A stretch of DNA of 64,000 nt from Certhia americana (lineage: Eukaryota; Chordata; Aves; Passeriformes; Certhiidae): positions 113,460,380 through 113,524,379 of the forward strand of contig CM031858.1 in assembly GCA_018697195.1 (NCBI GenBank). The letters are read 5' to 3'. Of the stretch, positions 51,801 to 64,000 are shown piece after piece (the first letter of the stretch is position 1; every line of letters begins with the position of its first letter). The position numbers and the translations under genes are program-made. The notes under the pieces were generated by a model. The model saw only the letters and a list, made by a program, of their open reading frames with translations. It was not told the origin of the DNA and did no database searches.

Positions 51801-54325
51801 AGATTGGTCTCTGTTTTGCAGGCCAATATGGATGCTGAGACTGAGGGGACACAATCAATCAGAATACAGCCACGTGCAGAGTGAAGGTCTGAGGATGGAT
51901 GCCTGCCTGAAAAAGATTTGGCCAAGCAATACTGCTGATGTCCAGAAAGAAGAATCTCAAATAATACTGTTTCTCACTAGTGAGACTGCTGATCAAATCT
52001 TGTATTTTAATCACCTATTCCTATTCAGACCTTAGGAATAATACCAGAAACTGAAGAAATATAAAGAATATGCTTTTAAGTTTGGAAAAAATACTTTAAA
52101 GCAAAAGACTCAAGTTTATCAGAAAGAACTTTGAGCTTTGTTCTGAAAATATCTTCTCAGAAAATAGAAATTTGATGTTAGGAATCTCCTTAATATAGGA
52201 ACACGAATTTTTAAAACACCATCATGGTCATTTGGTCCACAAACCTGAAGCTGCAAGAGTGCAATAGAGACCTACTCCAAACAGAGTATAAGACATGCTC
52301 TCCACATGTCCCTACAGACTAAAGATGACACGGTATTAATAAATTGTCCAGAGAAAATTTAAAATGCCTGTGACAGGCCAAAAGTAAATATATAATATCT
52401 GAAGGCACTTCAAGAAAAAATTCCAGAACAATTCCAAAGCCTTAAGGCCCTGTAGGAGTAGAGAATTTTTGAAGTAAACCAACCCAAGGAAGCAGGTCAT
52501 CCCCTTGCTATGAATATCAGAATTCTTCTGCCTACCTAACCTAGAGGAAAAATTTCATGATGACTCCAGCCCTGGTGACTGACTTAAAGCTGAACATGTG
52601 ATTATGATACACAGCCAAGCAGCTGAGAATTTTAAAAAATTACTAATGGATCTTTTTGACATAATGTCTCCAGCTGTGAAAGTCTCCAGTGACTCAAAGG
52701 GAAGGGAAAAATACCAATCTGTTCCTCCTCTCTGCCTCCTGAGGTGAAGGATGCCTAAGGAATGGTTCCTGTTTCATCAGGTGAGAAAATGGGGTTAAAT
52801 CTATGGGAATGAAATGGGTGAGCAGTGTTCCTATAAATTCTAAATTCACTTGGACATCGTCATTGTTATTTTTAACTCACTACTTCTAGGTCTGGCACTC
52901 TTCAGGTAATAGGGGCAGTGGGACCAATGGTTTTATGTTCTTCCTCCCCATTACCACCCCTCAGATTTCTTATTAAATGAAATAATGGTTCAAAGAAATA
53001 ATTGATCATTGATTTTCCTCATTTTTTAAGATTTTCATCCTTTGATAAAAGTTATTTTGTAAAAAACCTCTGCTAATGGCAGAGAATATTCACCTTATAA
53101 TAAATTATGTAAAAGCATCTTTGGACCTTATAAATAAAAGAAACAAACTGTTTAATTTGTTAGCATCAGGTTTGAAATGCTTTTAAGGACCTTGCCGTAT
53201 TCCTGATCCCAACTAAAGCTTTTGATTATCATAAGAGGAACTAACCAATTGCACATTATGTAATTTATATGTGGGGTTTTTCTGATAGGCTTGAAAAGAA
53301 AAAGCATTTAATTTTGCTTCCTTTCTACTGTGTTGCAAGAATGGACCGTTAAAAAACTCAGATCCAAAATCATATAAAAAATAAAGGAACTAGATCTTCG
53401 TCTTTTCAATTTGTCCTTTTTTGTCCTCTTTTCTAATGTACTTCTTGTCATAAGAAGTTCTTCTCCTAAATCTAAAAACATCACTTAACCTGTTCCTTCC
53501 ACTCCCTCAGTTTCTCCTTGGTATGCATTTTTTGATCCTGCCTTCCCCTTTCTAGCCATCCATCCCCAACACCATTTTTTCCCCTTTTTATTTAAAATGA
53601 CACACGACACTACAGCTGAAATATCAATGTGTTTACTCATGCAGTTTTTTTCATGTCCCTTGTATTTCTGACAAAACATTTACTAAGTTCTTTGTTACCA
53701 AGGAAAGGAAGAAGAAATCATATTAAACACATGCAAAATTTTTGCTAAACATTAAATTTTGTCCTGATCTGTGAAAACTTAATAAAGAAGCTCAGTAACA
53801 CTTGTAATGTTTTTTAATTATTTCATTTTAATAATAATTTTAATTTTGGTTGTGGTGATGTATTTTTTTTTTCCTGTGGGGTTCTTTTTCCAAATTGACT
53901 TGGACATTTTTAAAAGAATAAAGGTTGACTGACAGAAAATCAAGCTGTGTTAATTACACGGTGTATTGCTGTTGGAGATTATTTTCATCCCGGTTGAAAC
54001 TAATATTAAAACTGGAAGTTGTGCTGAGGTTGTACATTCCTTATTCTGAATTACTGCATCTTTTGCCACAAATCCTGGCAGTGAGACCCTATGGGAGCTA
54101 AGCTGTGCCTGCCTAACAGCTTCCACTGGATCCCTTTCTGTTCACCACTGAAGGGGCTCCACAATTCAGGTAACACACTTTAGATTGGTGTCATCTCTCT
54201 GTCAAAACAGGACCACACTTCTGATATAGAAAGGACCAAATGGAGAAGAAAATAAAGAAAAAAACCTAAACATCTATCAATCCTTTCCAGTCATGGACAG
54301 GATTAATGCAAGGCACGCCTTGAAC

Positions 54326-54370
54326 ATAGAGTCGTAGAATAACTGAATTAGAACAAAAGAAGTTGAACTG
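54326..54370 (-). mobile_element. Possible worn CR1 3' end
   Basis: CATAGAGTCGTAGAATAACT followed by GAATTAGAA and AAGAAGTTGAA resembles a mutated reverse-oriented CR1 tail (CATAGAATCATAGAATNACT and the GGTTGGAAAAGACC region). The match is only approximate. Confidence 0.4.
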
Positions 54371-55794
54371 GCTCAAGTAACAATTTTGAGCTGAAATTAG
54401 TTCCTAATGGCTGGTTCCCCCACCAGGCCCACTGCACAGCTCACAACTCCACTTGGGAAGAATATGAAAAAGTGGATACCATGGAGAGGTCAGTGAATTG
54501 CTGGTAGCTAAGGAGAGCTGGAGTGTCTCTTCCAGAAGCATTGCTGTTTTATAGTGTTCACAAATTTGTGGGTCCAGATAAGATTGGGGGGCCCTCTACC
54601 CATCTCAACAAATTTGAGCACACTGGACATTACAACCATTTTGACAAATGAGTTAAAGATATCTCATATATTTCTAGATACAAAAGGCAAAGTTAGAAAT
54701 TCATTAGTGCATGGAGAGCAAAAGGAACTAAAGACCTCTGTGAGGAATGCCATGCTTTTCTATTCTTCTTCCCTGATCCAGACAGAATTGACTCAGCAGG
54801 AAGTGGACCCAGGACTGCATTCAGTACTGCTCCATCTCTCCTGTCTCATCTCCTGTTTTCCTTCCTCCACAATTCTCAATTCATTATCATTGCAGGAATT
54901 TGAATATGCTGCTAAGCAAACTGCACTGGCCTCCTCCTGTGCTGCCTACTTACCTGGTAGGCAACACCAAGATGTGCAAAACCCAACAGAAAGCTAGGCA
55001 AAGACTACATTTCCCAAGCCCTTTCTTCCTTACACTTCTAAATAAAAAAAAAACCCTGTTGAATAGATTTTTATCTGCCAGATGTGATGTTTAGATAGTT
55101 TATAAAACACTGTGAAAAAATGTGCTACTAAAGCTAGTGGATTTAAGATAAGCAGATCTCCTTGGCCCAGACAAACACCCTTAGCTGTTTGAGGAGAACG
55201 ACTAAGACTAGGGACAGCCTGCTACACTGCCTGCCTGCAACATATGGGCCTTTACTAAATCTGATTTCAGTAGGTTTAACTTATTTGGGTGTAAGGCTAC
55301 ATAAATATTTGAAAAGCAATTTAGAGTAAAAAGGAAAAAAAAAACAAAACAAGACAAACCTTTTTTTTGCTTTGTATGTCAGCTCTGTAAGGCAAAAGAA
55401 TAAATACTGCAGACAATACTGGAAAAGAAAGAAGAATATGGATGTCTCTGACAAATGGCTCCAGTGACACAGTGGAAGCACTCCCACTTGGTTATCTGAA
55501 ACAGCTACCTATCTAAAATGAGCTTTGCAGGTATGTTAATCCCTAGCCCAGTTTTCCCTCAGTAGAAGATGACTGAAACAACAAAATGATGCAGAACTAA
55601 ACGAGGATTTCATCGTCCGTTAGGTGCCATTGTCTTCTTCAGTTCTACTCACTTCACCTTTTTCTCTATAATCTCTTTTTATATTGTCAGGTTCATTGGC
55701 AGAGACTTCTTTTGCTTTCTATGGAATGTCTCTTTTCCACTATTATTATTAACAATAATAACACTGAATGAGTCAAGGAGAAAATTTAACTAAG

Positions 55795-56245
55795 GAAGAT
55801 AACAAGATAGTGGAGGAGGTAGAAAAAAATTTGAAAAGAATGTTGATTGAGCACAGTGAGGAGCCGTGATGCAGGGAGGAGGAAAGATGCAGGGCACAGA
55901 AGGGTTAAAAGAGGAGCAAAAGAAAGTCTGAGTCAATTCAGAGTAGGAGGAGGTGATTAAGAAGAAATCAAAAAGTTGAATGTGAAAAGGAAGGAAGACT
56001 TTTCTTACAGTGAAATCAGAAGGGCAAAGCAAAAGAAATGGAAAGCCAGAATAGGCTGAATAGGCTGAAGGAAGGATATTCTGCTCCACACCTTTTTTAT
56101 AAAGTGAAGAAGCTGAAGCAAATTAAGAAGGAATGAAGGAATTGGAATACATGAGGTAGACAAGAAGAAAAGAATAGTGGGCTGTGGAAGAAAAGAAAAA
56201 TGAAAGGCAAAAAGCATTTTTTTGACATATGAAGGGGAAGAAGCT
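55795..56245 (+). repeat. Purine-rich, strand-asymmetric block
   Basis: About 450 bases on the plus strand are dominated by A and G (GGAGGAGG, GAAGGAAG and AAGAAGAAA runs), with few pyrimidine stretches. A short tandem AATAGGCTG pair lies near 56050. The two minus-strand frames of 99 and 70 codons (Phe/Ser/Pro-rich) are by-products of this bias. It is not a simple microsatellite, as no unit dominates. Confidence 0.6.
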
Positions 56246-57229
56246 GAGGTATTGGTTTAAATACTATATTCACTGTATTTTCTTAGAAAATTAAGGGGTC
56301 TTTTCACAGGGAGAGTTAAGTCGGAATTGAAGATCTGAACACAGGAGTTAAAAAATCCAACCAAAAAACTTTTGTGAACTGAGGGAGAGGTGTTTGCAAG
56401 AGAAATACCACTTCAAATATAATAATTTATGGAGAAAGACCACTGTCAAAATGTCATCAAATACATACCTGAAACACATATGGACAGGTCAGATTCTTTT
56501 CATGCACTCTTCTCCAGCATGAATTGTGTTAAATAGATTTTGGTTGGTATGTTAATTGGATTTTATGTCATTTACTACCTGAAAAAAACCCTGAAGAAAA
56601 ACGTTTTCTCTTGCATAGAGCAGAGGAATTTGGTTTGCTACTGAGGTAAATGAGAGATGATCAACTTGACTTTGCTGTTGAGTAACCAGGGGTGATGTTC
56701 TTTAGCTACTCTCTACTCATGTAACAGCCCTGAGCTTTTATAAATTGACTCTGGGCGTTTCTGAAGCATGACAGACTTATAGCTTTCTAATTCTAAAAGC
56801 TGAAGACCTTGGCTCATTAGGATTTCTCCCAGATTCTTTCCATTCACTGAGATCATTCCCATCTATCTGAAATGCCCTGCTTGCTCATCTCTTCAAATAC
56901 CTGAGTGTCTTTCACTATTGTCAGCTTTCAGGACCTCTGTGGATCTTTTTCAGTTTCTCTTGAGCCCTGTTTGACTACAGTTCTGATATATTGGCACATC
57001 CTGGAAGTGTGCTGAGTGCACATTAGTGCAGTCGCAGCTAAGGCATACATTTGAGAAGAGCACTCCTGCATGCCACAGAAAATGATGTGTCTTACTGAGG
57101 AAAATTACTTTTTTGCCCTTGAAATGCTGTTGCTCCATCGGAGAGTCAGGATTAAACAGCACACATGGATCCTGCTGGAGTCCATTAAAAATTCAACAGA
57201 AATAATACAGGTTTCCTTAGACAAGACTT

Positions 57230-57330
57230 CAGCCAGCTGGCAGTGGGGTGGGGAGGTTGCCTGCTCCCCACTTCCCTGTTGGAGCAGCTGGCTCCTCGGG
57301 CAGCCAGAATGGCAGCTGGGCAGCTGAGCA
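57230..57330. promoter_or_regulatory. Cluster of four CAGCTG E-boxes
   Basis: CAGCTG occurs at 57234, 57285, 57313 and 57321, in a GC-richer island about 11 kb upstream of the ALKAL1 promoter. CAGCTG is palindromic and is bound by several bHLH factors. The repeated GGCAGCTGG context also allows simple local duplication. Confidence 0.35.
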
Positions 57331-58344
57331 TCCAGGAAAGCAGTTGGAGGGGCAGGAAGCAAAGGAGCTTGGCAGCTAGCAAATCAAGAGACATTAGAAG
57401 GATCTCATTCCCATAAAAAGTGTCATGTTCCTGGCTTTTCATCCAGATCCAGGACGTTATATACGCGTGTGTACATATCTCTATGTATAAGCAAAAAAAA
57501 GGCATATACACATCTGCATACATGTACGCCTATTTTAAAATGCTATTTTATGTGAGAAATGAAGGCCTTATTCCAGTTGACCATAATGAATTTTTGCTGT
57601 TCTGGGCCATGAAATTTCTAAGGAGGCAACTGAAGGCTAAAATTAGGCAAGATAATTTCAGGGAACCCAGCAGATTATAAAAAATGTCATGATGTTGTCA
57701 CTGCATGTCATTACGATAAAATATAGTCCAAAGCATGAGGTTAATTGATAGAGCGGAGCTTTTTAGTCCTGCATTAAACAATCATCACTAAATTCTTTTT
57801 CAAGCTTTATTAAGTATGAGGAAAATAGGAAAGCAAGAGGAAATAAATGCAAGTAATTTAATTAAATTTAAAAATATATATTTATGAGAAGTAGGCCTTC
57901 TATGTCAGCAATGTTTCCTCTTACATTTCTCCTTTTCCTGTTTGTAAGAAAAAACATTCCTCGATTTGGCAACATTTAAAAAAAAATAAAACATGAGCTG
58001 AGAGGATCACAGGCTCTTTCTGATCCTGATTTTTAAACCAAAGAGCAAATTAATAGAAATACTAAAAAAACAAAAAATAGTAAAGGCTGAAAATGCTGTA
58101 ATATGTACATCACTGCTTCAGACAGAGGAACAAGCTCTTCATTTTGGCAGCTATTGATGGGGGTGGCCAGCAGAGCCATAGAAACATCTTGAGGATGTTG
58201 CTTTCAGCTGGCCAAAAGCACAAGCAGTGTTTTGAGGAATGCAGCCCTGGCTGGCTGGAGCAACCAGCCAGTGTTTTTGTCTAGTCAATGTGCAGAGTAG
58301 GGGGAGAGAGAGAGAAGACTGAGGTAGAGATACACAGATGTCTA

Positions 58345-58510
58345 CTCTGTGGGTGACTGTGCACTGGAACAGTGTGTCCAGAGAGGATTTGGAGTCTCTC
58401 TCTCTCTGAAGATATTCAAGAACCATCTGGACACAATCATGTTCAATGTTCTCTAGGATGACCCTTCCCACCTGATCCATTCTGTGGTTTTGTGTGATTC
58501 TGTGTCTTGA
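58345..58510 (+). mobile_element. CR1 LINE 3' end fragment
   Basis: TGCACTGGAACAGTGTGTCC, TTGGAGTCTCTCTCTCTCTG, AGATATTCAAGAACCATCTG and GACACAATCATGTTC are followed by TGATCCATTCTGTGGTTTTG and TGATTCTGTG. This is the usual order of motifs at the avian CR1 3' end on the plus strand. It is 5'-truncated and diverged. Confidence 0.8.
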
Positions 58511-58689
58511 AAGCACAGGTGACTTACCTGAAAGACAAACAATACAAAGCCAAAATTGCTGCATTTTAGAAACTGTTTTCATCCCCTTGTATGTAGAACA
58601 AGGGGAAATTATAACAAGGAAGAAGTGTAAAAGATGCATAAGAAGATTTGTTGTCTTTGATATAGAAATCATTCCTTCCTCTTGCTGCC

Positions 58690-59180
58690 TTCTGGAGGCT
58701 GACCTGGAACAGAGACTAGACAGAGCAAAAGGATAAAGTAGGGATTTATTAAAAGGCCTCAATGGGTACACCTGGGCTGCACAAGAGCCCACTAGGCCCC
58801 ACCCAAGATGCATCCAAAATGGTCACAAAATGCACACCCAGTCACGAGGTCTCACACTTTTATCAGTTTTGTTCCATTAATGAATTAGAATCAATTGTCC
58901 AACCATAGCTTCACGTTATGAAGCTCCATCCTCCTCGCTTTTCTCCTCACTTCACCGTTGTTTTCATTCTTGGACCTGAAAGTTGTCCTTGGTACCAAAC
59001 TAGAGAAGGAATTGTTTTGTCTATCTACACTGCAAAGAGAGCTTAGTAGCACTGAATATGAATCTTAAAACTACCCACCAAAACGGCACAGAATCTAAAA
59101 TATATAAAAGCTAAAATTCAAGGCATCACTCTAAGCCTTAAACAAGTACAGAAAAATGTTACCTTTTGTTTTCTTTTAAA
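58690..59180 (-). mobile_element. Probable ERV LTR fragment (second passerine-type family)
   Basis: GGATTTATTAAAAGGCCTCA, TACACCTGGGCTGCACAAGA, GTCACGAGGTCTCACACTTT and TATCAGTTTTGTTCCATTAA resemble an LTR I associate with songbird genomes. Read on the minus strand, AATAAA in CCTTTTAATAAATCC would be its polyadenylation signal, which sets the orientation. Boundaries are approximate and no internal retroviral genes are present. Confidence 0.6.
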
Positions 59181-59203
59181 GAAAAAATATAACTTAATCT
59201 TAT

Positions 59204-60090
59204 TTCATAGAATCATAAAATATGCTATGTTGTAAGGGTCCCACCAGGATCCTTGAGTCCAACCCGTGGCCTTGCCCAGAACACTCCAAGGGTCACACCA
59301 TTTACCTGAGAATACTTCTGGACTCTGTCAGGTTTGGTGTGCTGTGACCACTTCCCTGGGGAGCCTGTTCCAGTATTCAGCCGTGCCTTGGGTGAAAATC
59401 TTTTTCCTGATATCCAACCTAAATATCCTCTAACACAACTTCAGGCCATTCCCTTGGATCCTGTCACTATTCACAAGAGTGAGAGATTGTTACCTCTACC
59501 TCCTCTTCCCTTCTCAAGGAAGTTGTAGACTGCAATGAGGTTTCCCCTGTGTTTCCTCTTCTCCAAGCTGAGCAGACCAAGTGACTACAGCCTCTCCTGA
59601 TAAGGTTTCCCCTTTCAGACCCTTCACCATGCTCTAAGCCCTTCTTTCAACATTCTCTAATACCTTAATATCTTTCTTGTATTGTAGTGCCCAAAACTAC
59701 CTCCAGCACTCAAGGTGAGGCTACCCTAGCACAGAGCAGAGTGAAACAATCCCCTCCCTTGCCTGGCTGATGATGCTGTGCCTGATGCTCCCCAGGACAG
59801 GGTTAGCCCTCCTGGCTGCCAGGGCTCTGCTGACTCGTGTTCAACTTGCCAGTAACCAGGAACCCCAGGTCCCTTTCTGCAGCACTGCTCTTCAGCATCT
59901 TCCTTCCCAGTCTACACATACCCAGGGTTCCCCCATCCCAGGTGCAGAATCCAGCACATTCCTCATTGAACTTCATATTGTTGGTGATTGCCCAGGCCTC
60001 TAATTATCAATGTCTCTCTGCAGGGCCTCTCTGCCCTTGAAGGATTTGACAGCTCCTCCCAATTTGCTGTGGACGGCGAATTTATTAGAT
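59204..60090 (-). mobile_element. CR1 LINE, 5'-truncated copy of about 890 bases
   Basis: This is the clearest repeat in the window. On the minus strand it ends in the CR1-type tail (GATTCTATGA). On the plus strand it shows the familiar reverse-oriented motifs: GAGTCCAACCCGTGGCC, GCCTGTTCCAGTATTCAGCC, CCTGATATCCAACC, CCTGGCTGCCAGGGCTCTGC, CAGGTCCCTTTCTGCAGCAC and TTGGTGATTGCCCAGGCCTC. The reverse transcriptase frame is truncated and broken. Plus-strand open frames of 64-77 codons here are shadows. Confidence 0.93.
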
Positions 60091-63000
60091 AATGGTAAAT
60101 TAAGAAGACTTTCTTTTTAAAGAGAAATTAGTTCAAACCAAAGTTAACAATATAATATTTCTTTTACTGGTAGTGAATTTTTCTTCTCTTCTGAAATACC
60201 TCAATAATTTAACACAGTAAACCTGCAACATAAATATATCTATTGATGCCAGCATGCTTTGATCCCCTTAATACTGGCAGGCCTCTGTTGCCTCCCACTC
60301 TTGATTTTGTTAACAGTAATGTAAGCAACAATCCTTTCAAGATAAAAGGATTACAACTCTATGAAAATCTTCTCTTACAGAATTCAAGCAACCATTCATA
60401 AAGCTTGTCAGGCAGCTTAACTTTCCTTGTACTTCCATAGCACAAGACCCTGAAATCCTTGGTCTGAGCTGAGCGGTTTCCTCCTGGTACTACACAACCT
60501 GGTAGTCTTAAATTTTATTGTAGTTCAAGTTGACAAAGTTTGCTTTACTGCTCCAAGCACCTGAGAAACATTCATCTTAAATGAATGAAAAATGAAATTT
60601 TAAGCTATTTGAATCACCATGCTGCTTTTACACAGAATATCAGTTCTCATCTTGGTGAATCTGCAGTGATTGTTTAGAGGAAAGAATGTCAGCTGAAGTA
60701 ACTCAAATTCCAAACTATAATTGGAACAAAAATATGGATGAAATTTGGGGCTTCTGAAAACATACGTCTGTTAATTTTCCACAGGAACTAACTTCCTTCA
60801 ATGTGTTTAGGAAGGTCTATATGCCATTGACTAAAAATTGAAAAAAAATTTTCTTTCTTCCAAATTTGTTTTGACTAATTCCCTAATCTATAGTCGCAAT
60901 AATGTCAATGAAGTATAAACTTACACACAGCAGAAAAACTTCTTTTTGTGTTAGCTGCAACACAACTGCAGTTTTGGCATCACTCATGGCAAATTTATAT
61001 TATATCTTTCTAGCACAAATAGCTCCAACTTCTAATAAAATTAGTGACATTGAACCATTGACGATGGGTCTAAAATTAGTTTTTAATTATTTAGATGTAG
61101 GTATGGAAATGTTTTAAATGCTGAATATTCAAATAAAGACGTTGAAAAACATTATTTAGTGCATTATTACATTTGTTAGTTCTATAAAATTAGTACCCTT
61201 AAATATTCAGATATCAAAGATAAATGTTTATGACAATAATGAGGGGTTTGTCACTTACTTTGTTTTGCCCGTGATTAATTTCATAGTTGCTGGTAGGGTC
61301 AGTTCTCCTTTACATGTTTAAATTGGTAGAATACTCATGCAGCAAGGGTTTTCCTTTCTTTCCTCTTAAGTAATAAACAAAAATGTGACAATCATTGCAT
61401 TTCTTTTAGAAGATTTAGTGATGTTTCTTCTCACAAGATTTGTGGTATGAGTAAGAAAATAAATGTGATTAGTGCTTTCTTTGAGAAGATCTCATGGTGT
61501 TTCTTCTCACAAGATTTGGGCCATGAGCATGAGTTTTTTCCCTCAGGCAACCATTTATCTCATACTTGGAAATTTCAATTTTTTACTCCTCTGGAGCTGT
61601 TCTAGCCAGGTGTTTATTGGAAACAGGAGTTCAGTCTCATGTGAATCATATAAATAGAGATTTGTGTTGTAAGAGACAAAAACATCCAACCAAGACAAAG
61701 AAAACCAGCATAAGAAGTGCACATTTCACATGGGGTAATACTCTCATTAAAAAAACAACTAAAACAACTGTAACAGCAACACATTCAGTTTCAGGTCAGT
61801 TGTGTAATTTCTAGTGCATTTTCTGTGGGATAGTAATGTTAGCTTATTTGTTGCCAATAGATGGCAGTGATCACTCAGTTTCCTTCAGAAATAAAAATTG
61901 TGTAACAAATCAAATGTCGGGAGATGGGTAGGTATTCAGGCAGATCCTTCTGTAAATCCTGGAGTTATTACTATTGGGCATTTAAACAGAACATATCCAT
62001 ATTTTCATATGTTCCAATATCAGGTCATCCTTAGATTAAGGAAACCTCTTTTGATACTTCTTTTGAAGTCAATTTCATGGCCTGGTGTCAGCCTACTGGA
62101 CTGAAGCCTTCCCAGTACATTGCTCATCTCTCCTCAGGAGCATGCAGGCAGGTGTACTTCCTTAGCTCACATCACACCGTTTGTAGGCATGTCTTCCCTG
62201 CAGTTTTCCCTTTCTGGTTTCTGACCTGTCTCTCTGGCTTAATGGGCAGCTGCCAAGGGTGACTCAGCAGGCAGTAGCCACTCTCTTTGGAAAGGTACAG
62301 TCAAAAGCAGACTCGATGGACAGGAACCTTAGGGGGATGAGAATGGTGAATTGCTTGAATTGTCTGTGTCACTGGTGATGCAAAGGACTGCCTCATCTGG
62401 CATATGAGAGAGATTCAAAATTTCTCCTTTCATTCACTTCCTGTAAGCAAAACAGAAATCAGCTGGGATTGCTGTGCCACCAGCATGAAAGCAAGAGAAG
62501 AGAAAATCAAATCCTCACCAAGTCACTGGTGGGTTTATTTCTGATCCAGATGGTACCTACTGGGCTTGAGTCCTCTGTAGCTCTCAGCAGTATGGATGTA
62601 TTTTTCTTGAGTTACTCAGAGCATGCAAGCATTCACTCCTTCACAAAGATCAGTCAGCTTCTTGAAGGGTCTGAGTATGCAAATGGTGAAATATGCAACA
62701 CATTCAAAATTTTCTCTTTCAGCATTTGCACAGCTTGCCAAAACACAAGGTGACTTCAGTTCAAATCATCTCTGACAGATGTATCTTCTCCCAACATATT
62801 TCACTCCATATCAAAACATCTCATAGCTTTGGTAAAGGAGTTAACTATTTTCTTTGTTTTAACTGCTTTCATGGCCACTCTCAGTTGTTTCCTTTCCACT
62901 GTCTTAGAGGATTATGAACCCTTCCCAAACATTTCTTGAGTCTTCAGGAGCCTTTGAATTGACTAATCACCACTGATCCATTAAGGGACTTAGGCACTTT

Positions 63001-64000
63001 ACTTCTCCTTTAAATACCTAAGTCAAATCTCTACATCCTGAAAATGCCACACTTATCTGACACCTAATCATGGTTCCATCTGTGGTCAGAAGGCACTTCT
63101 GTGTTTATAGAGTCTTTATATATTTGATGATCAGCCAGACATTGTCACTGTACTGGAGTTCCAGCAAAATTAAGAGCTTATCTTCCAAGTTGAATGAAGT
63201 AACTCTCAGAACAGCATTTGCACACACACCAGCAAAAGAGAAGTGACAATGGCAGCATATTTTTACTTATTACTACTGTGGTTAAAAATTTACTTGGAAT
63301 GAAGAAAATCAAAGTTAGCTTCTTTTCCTACTTGAAAATAAAAAGCTTTGAAATTTGACAGCTGCTCCAATCTGTACAGCTGCAAATTCATAGGAATTCA
63401 CAGGAGGTGAGTACACTTCTCCTCCTTTCTAAAAATTTCCCAAGCCATTGACTCATTTTATCCTTTCAATACCCCTTTTCTCTTTTCTACCACCATTCAT
63501 GTTTTCCTAACTACAGGACAAGCGTCATGGATATGAACATCATAAAAAGAAATACCTATTTTCCACCCTTGAGATAAATTTTGGACTTCCTAGAGGAACT
63601 AATGATGGCTGAAGATGGCAACGTCAGAGACTTACAGAAGGACAAAAGGGACGTGTACCTAAAGTACTGCAATTACCAGCTTGAATTTCTGCTTCATTTC
63701 TTGTACAACTGACTGAATTTGGACCCGGCACACCTTCCCTAGTCACCGAGGTCTCCTCTACTCAAAGAACTAGGTTCTCCAGGTCACATCTGTAGTACTG
63801 ATTAGCATGAACCAGTAAATATGTGAGGAGAAATATTTTGTAATTTTGGTGTCTTAAGAAGGGAACAACTCTGGGGTTTAAGACTGATCATGGTAGGCAT
63901 GAACAGGCATTTCTTACCTACCATAGTTCTAATGCATTATTGCAAACACATGTATGGTGATTTTCTCTCTGTGACTTAGTAATTAATCAGCTGATATAGT
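60091..64000. other. Intergenic DNA at the window end, no gene seen
   Basis: The sequence is AT-rich with frames below 100 codons that resemble no known protein. It contains an imperfect direct duplication at 61407-61528. If gene order follows mammals, RB1CC1 should lie beyond this end, but its conserved C-terminal sequence was not recognised on the minus strand. Confidence 0.55.
61407..61528 (+). repeat. Imperfect direct duplication, period 76 bases
   Basis: TGTTTCTTCTCACAAGATTT occurs identically at 61422 and 61498. The surrounding 45 bases (AGAAGAT before, ATGAG after) also match in both copies. Confidence 0.85.

Larger units (their letters stand above)
45870..58340. other. Intergenic DNA upstream of ALKAL1, no gene seen
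   Basis: The sequence is AT-rich with scattered short frames, the longest 147 codons at 54554-54997, none recognised. It holds a poly(A) run near 46554-46570, possible worn CR1 ends at 49318-49372 and 54326-54370, a purine-rich block at 55795-56245 and an E-box cluster at 57230-57330. In mammals RB1CC1 lies on this side of ALKAL1, but no RB1CC1 exon was recognised. Confidence 0.6.

Noticed and set aside
54554..54997. Plus-strand frame of 147 codons
   Set aside because: No recognisable domain, no promoter or splice context, and a length possible by chance in non-coding DNA of this size.
58151..58813. Minus-strand frame of 220 codons
   Set aside because: It crosses a CR1 fragment and part of an LTR and resembles no known protein.
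1..64000. Exons of the expected neighbours ST18 and RB1CC1
   Set aside because: Their conserved coding motifs were not seen at either end; non-coding leader exons or UTRs cannot be judged by eye.

Overview
This window is nuclear DNA from a bird, most likely a songbird. It is AT-rich, intron-scale sequence with almost no long open reading frames. It carries CR1 LINE fragments with the avian 3' end (repeated ATTCTATG-type units) and LTR pieces of endogenous retroviruses of a type I know from passerine genomes. There are no operons, ribosome binding sites or other prokaryotic signals, and no CRISPR array.

One protein-coding gene can be supported, on the minus strand: ALKAL1 (FAM150A, augmentor-beta), a secreted cytokine that activates the receptor tyrosine kinases ALK and LTK. 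It is complete and is split into four coding exons at 44788-44482, 19344-19291, 15340-15260 and 13022-12958. All exon borders are GT/AG, every intron is phase 1, and the spliced frame is 507 bases, or 168 residues plus stop. The conserved C-terminal domain is intact with its four cysteines. The N-terminal half is long, low-complexity and GC-rich, and lies in a CpG island at about 44.16-45.79 kb. About 1 kb upstream of the ATG, a TATA box and a splice donor pair with a good acceptor just before the ATG. This suggests a short non-coding first exon (about 45.77-45.62 kb).

Layout by region. 1-10.24 kb: intergenic, AT-rich, no gene seen. 10.26-10.68 kb: a GC-rich, promoter-like patch with a CCAAT box and an octamer, in minus orientation. 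10.7-12.2 kb: intergenic. 12.18-12.96 kb: probable ALKAL1 3' UTR. 13-44.5 kb: the coding exons and their three introns. The introns hold a CR1 3' end at 16.1 kb, a composite GATA microsatellite at 17.6 kb, a GC-rich patch at 21.0-21.4 kb and an ERV LTR at 23.3-24.3 kb. 44.1-45.8 kb: the CpG island and promoter. 45.9-58.3 kb: upstream intergenic DNA with a purine-rich block and an E-box cluster. 58.3-60.1 kb: a repeat cluster (CR1, LTR, CR1). 60.1-64 kb: intergenic.

In mammals ALKAL1 lies between ST18 and RB1CC1, all on the same strand. I looked for coding sequence of both at the window ends and recognised none. I found no evidence of an undescribed multi-gene system. The most interesting items are the predicted TATA promoter with non-coding first exon and adjacent palindromes, the extended N-terminus of this ALKAL1 with a possible helix resembling its paralogue ALKAL2, and the promoter-like GC patch downstream of the gene.
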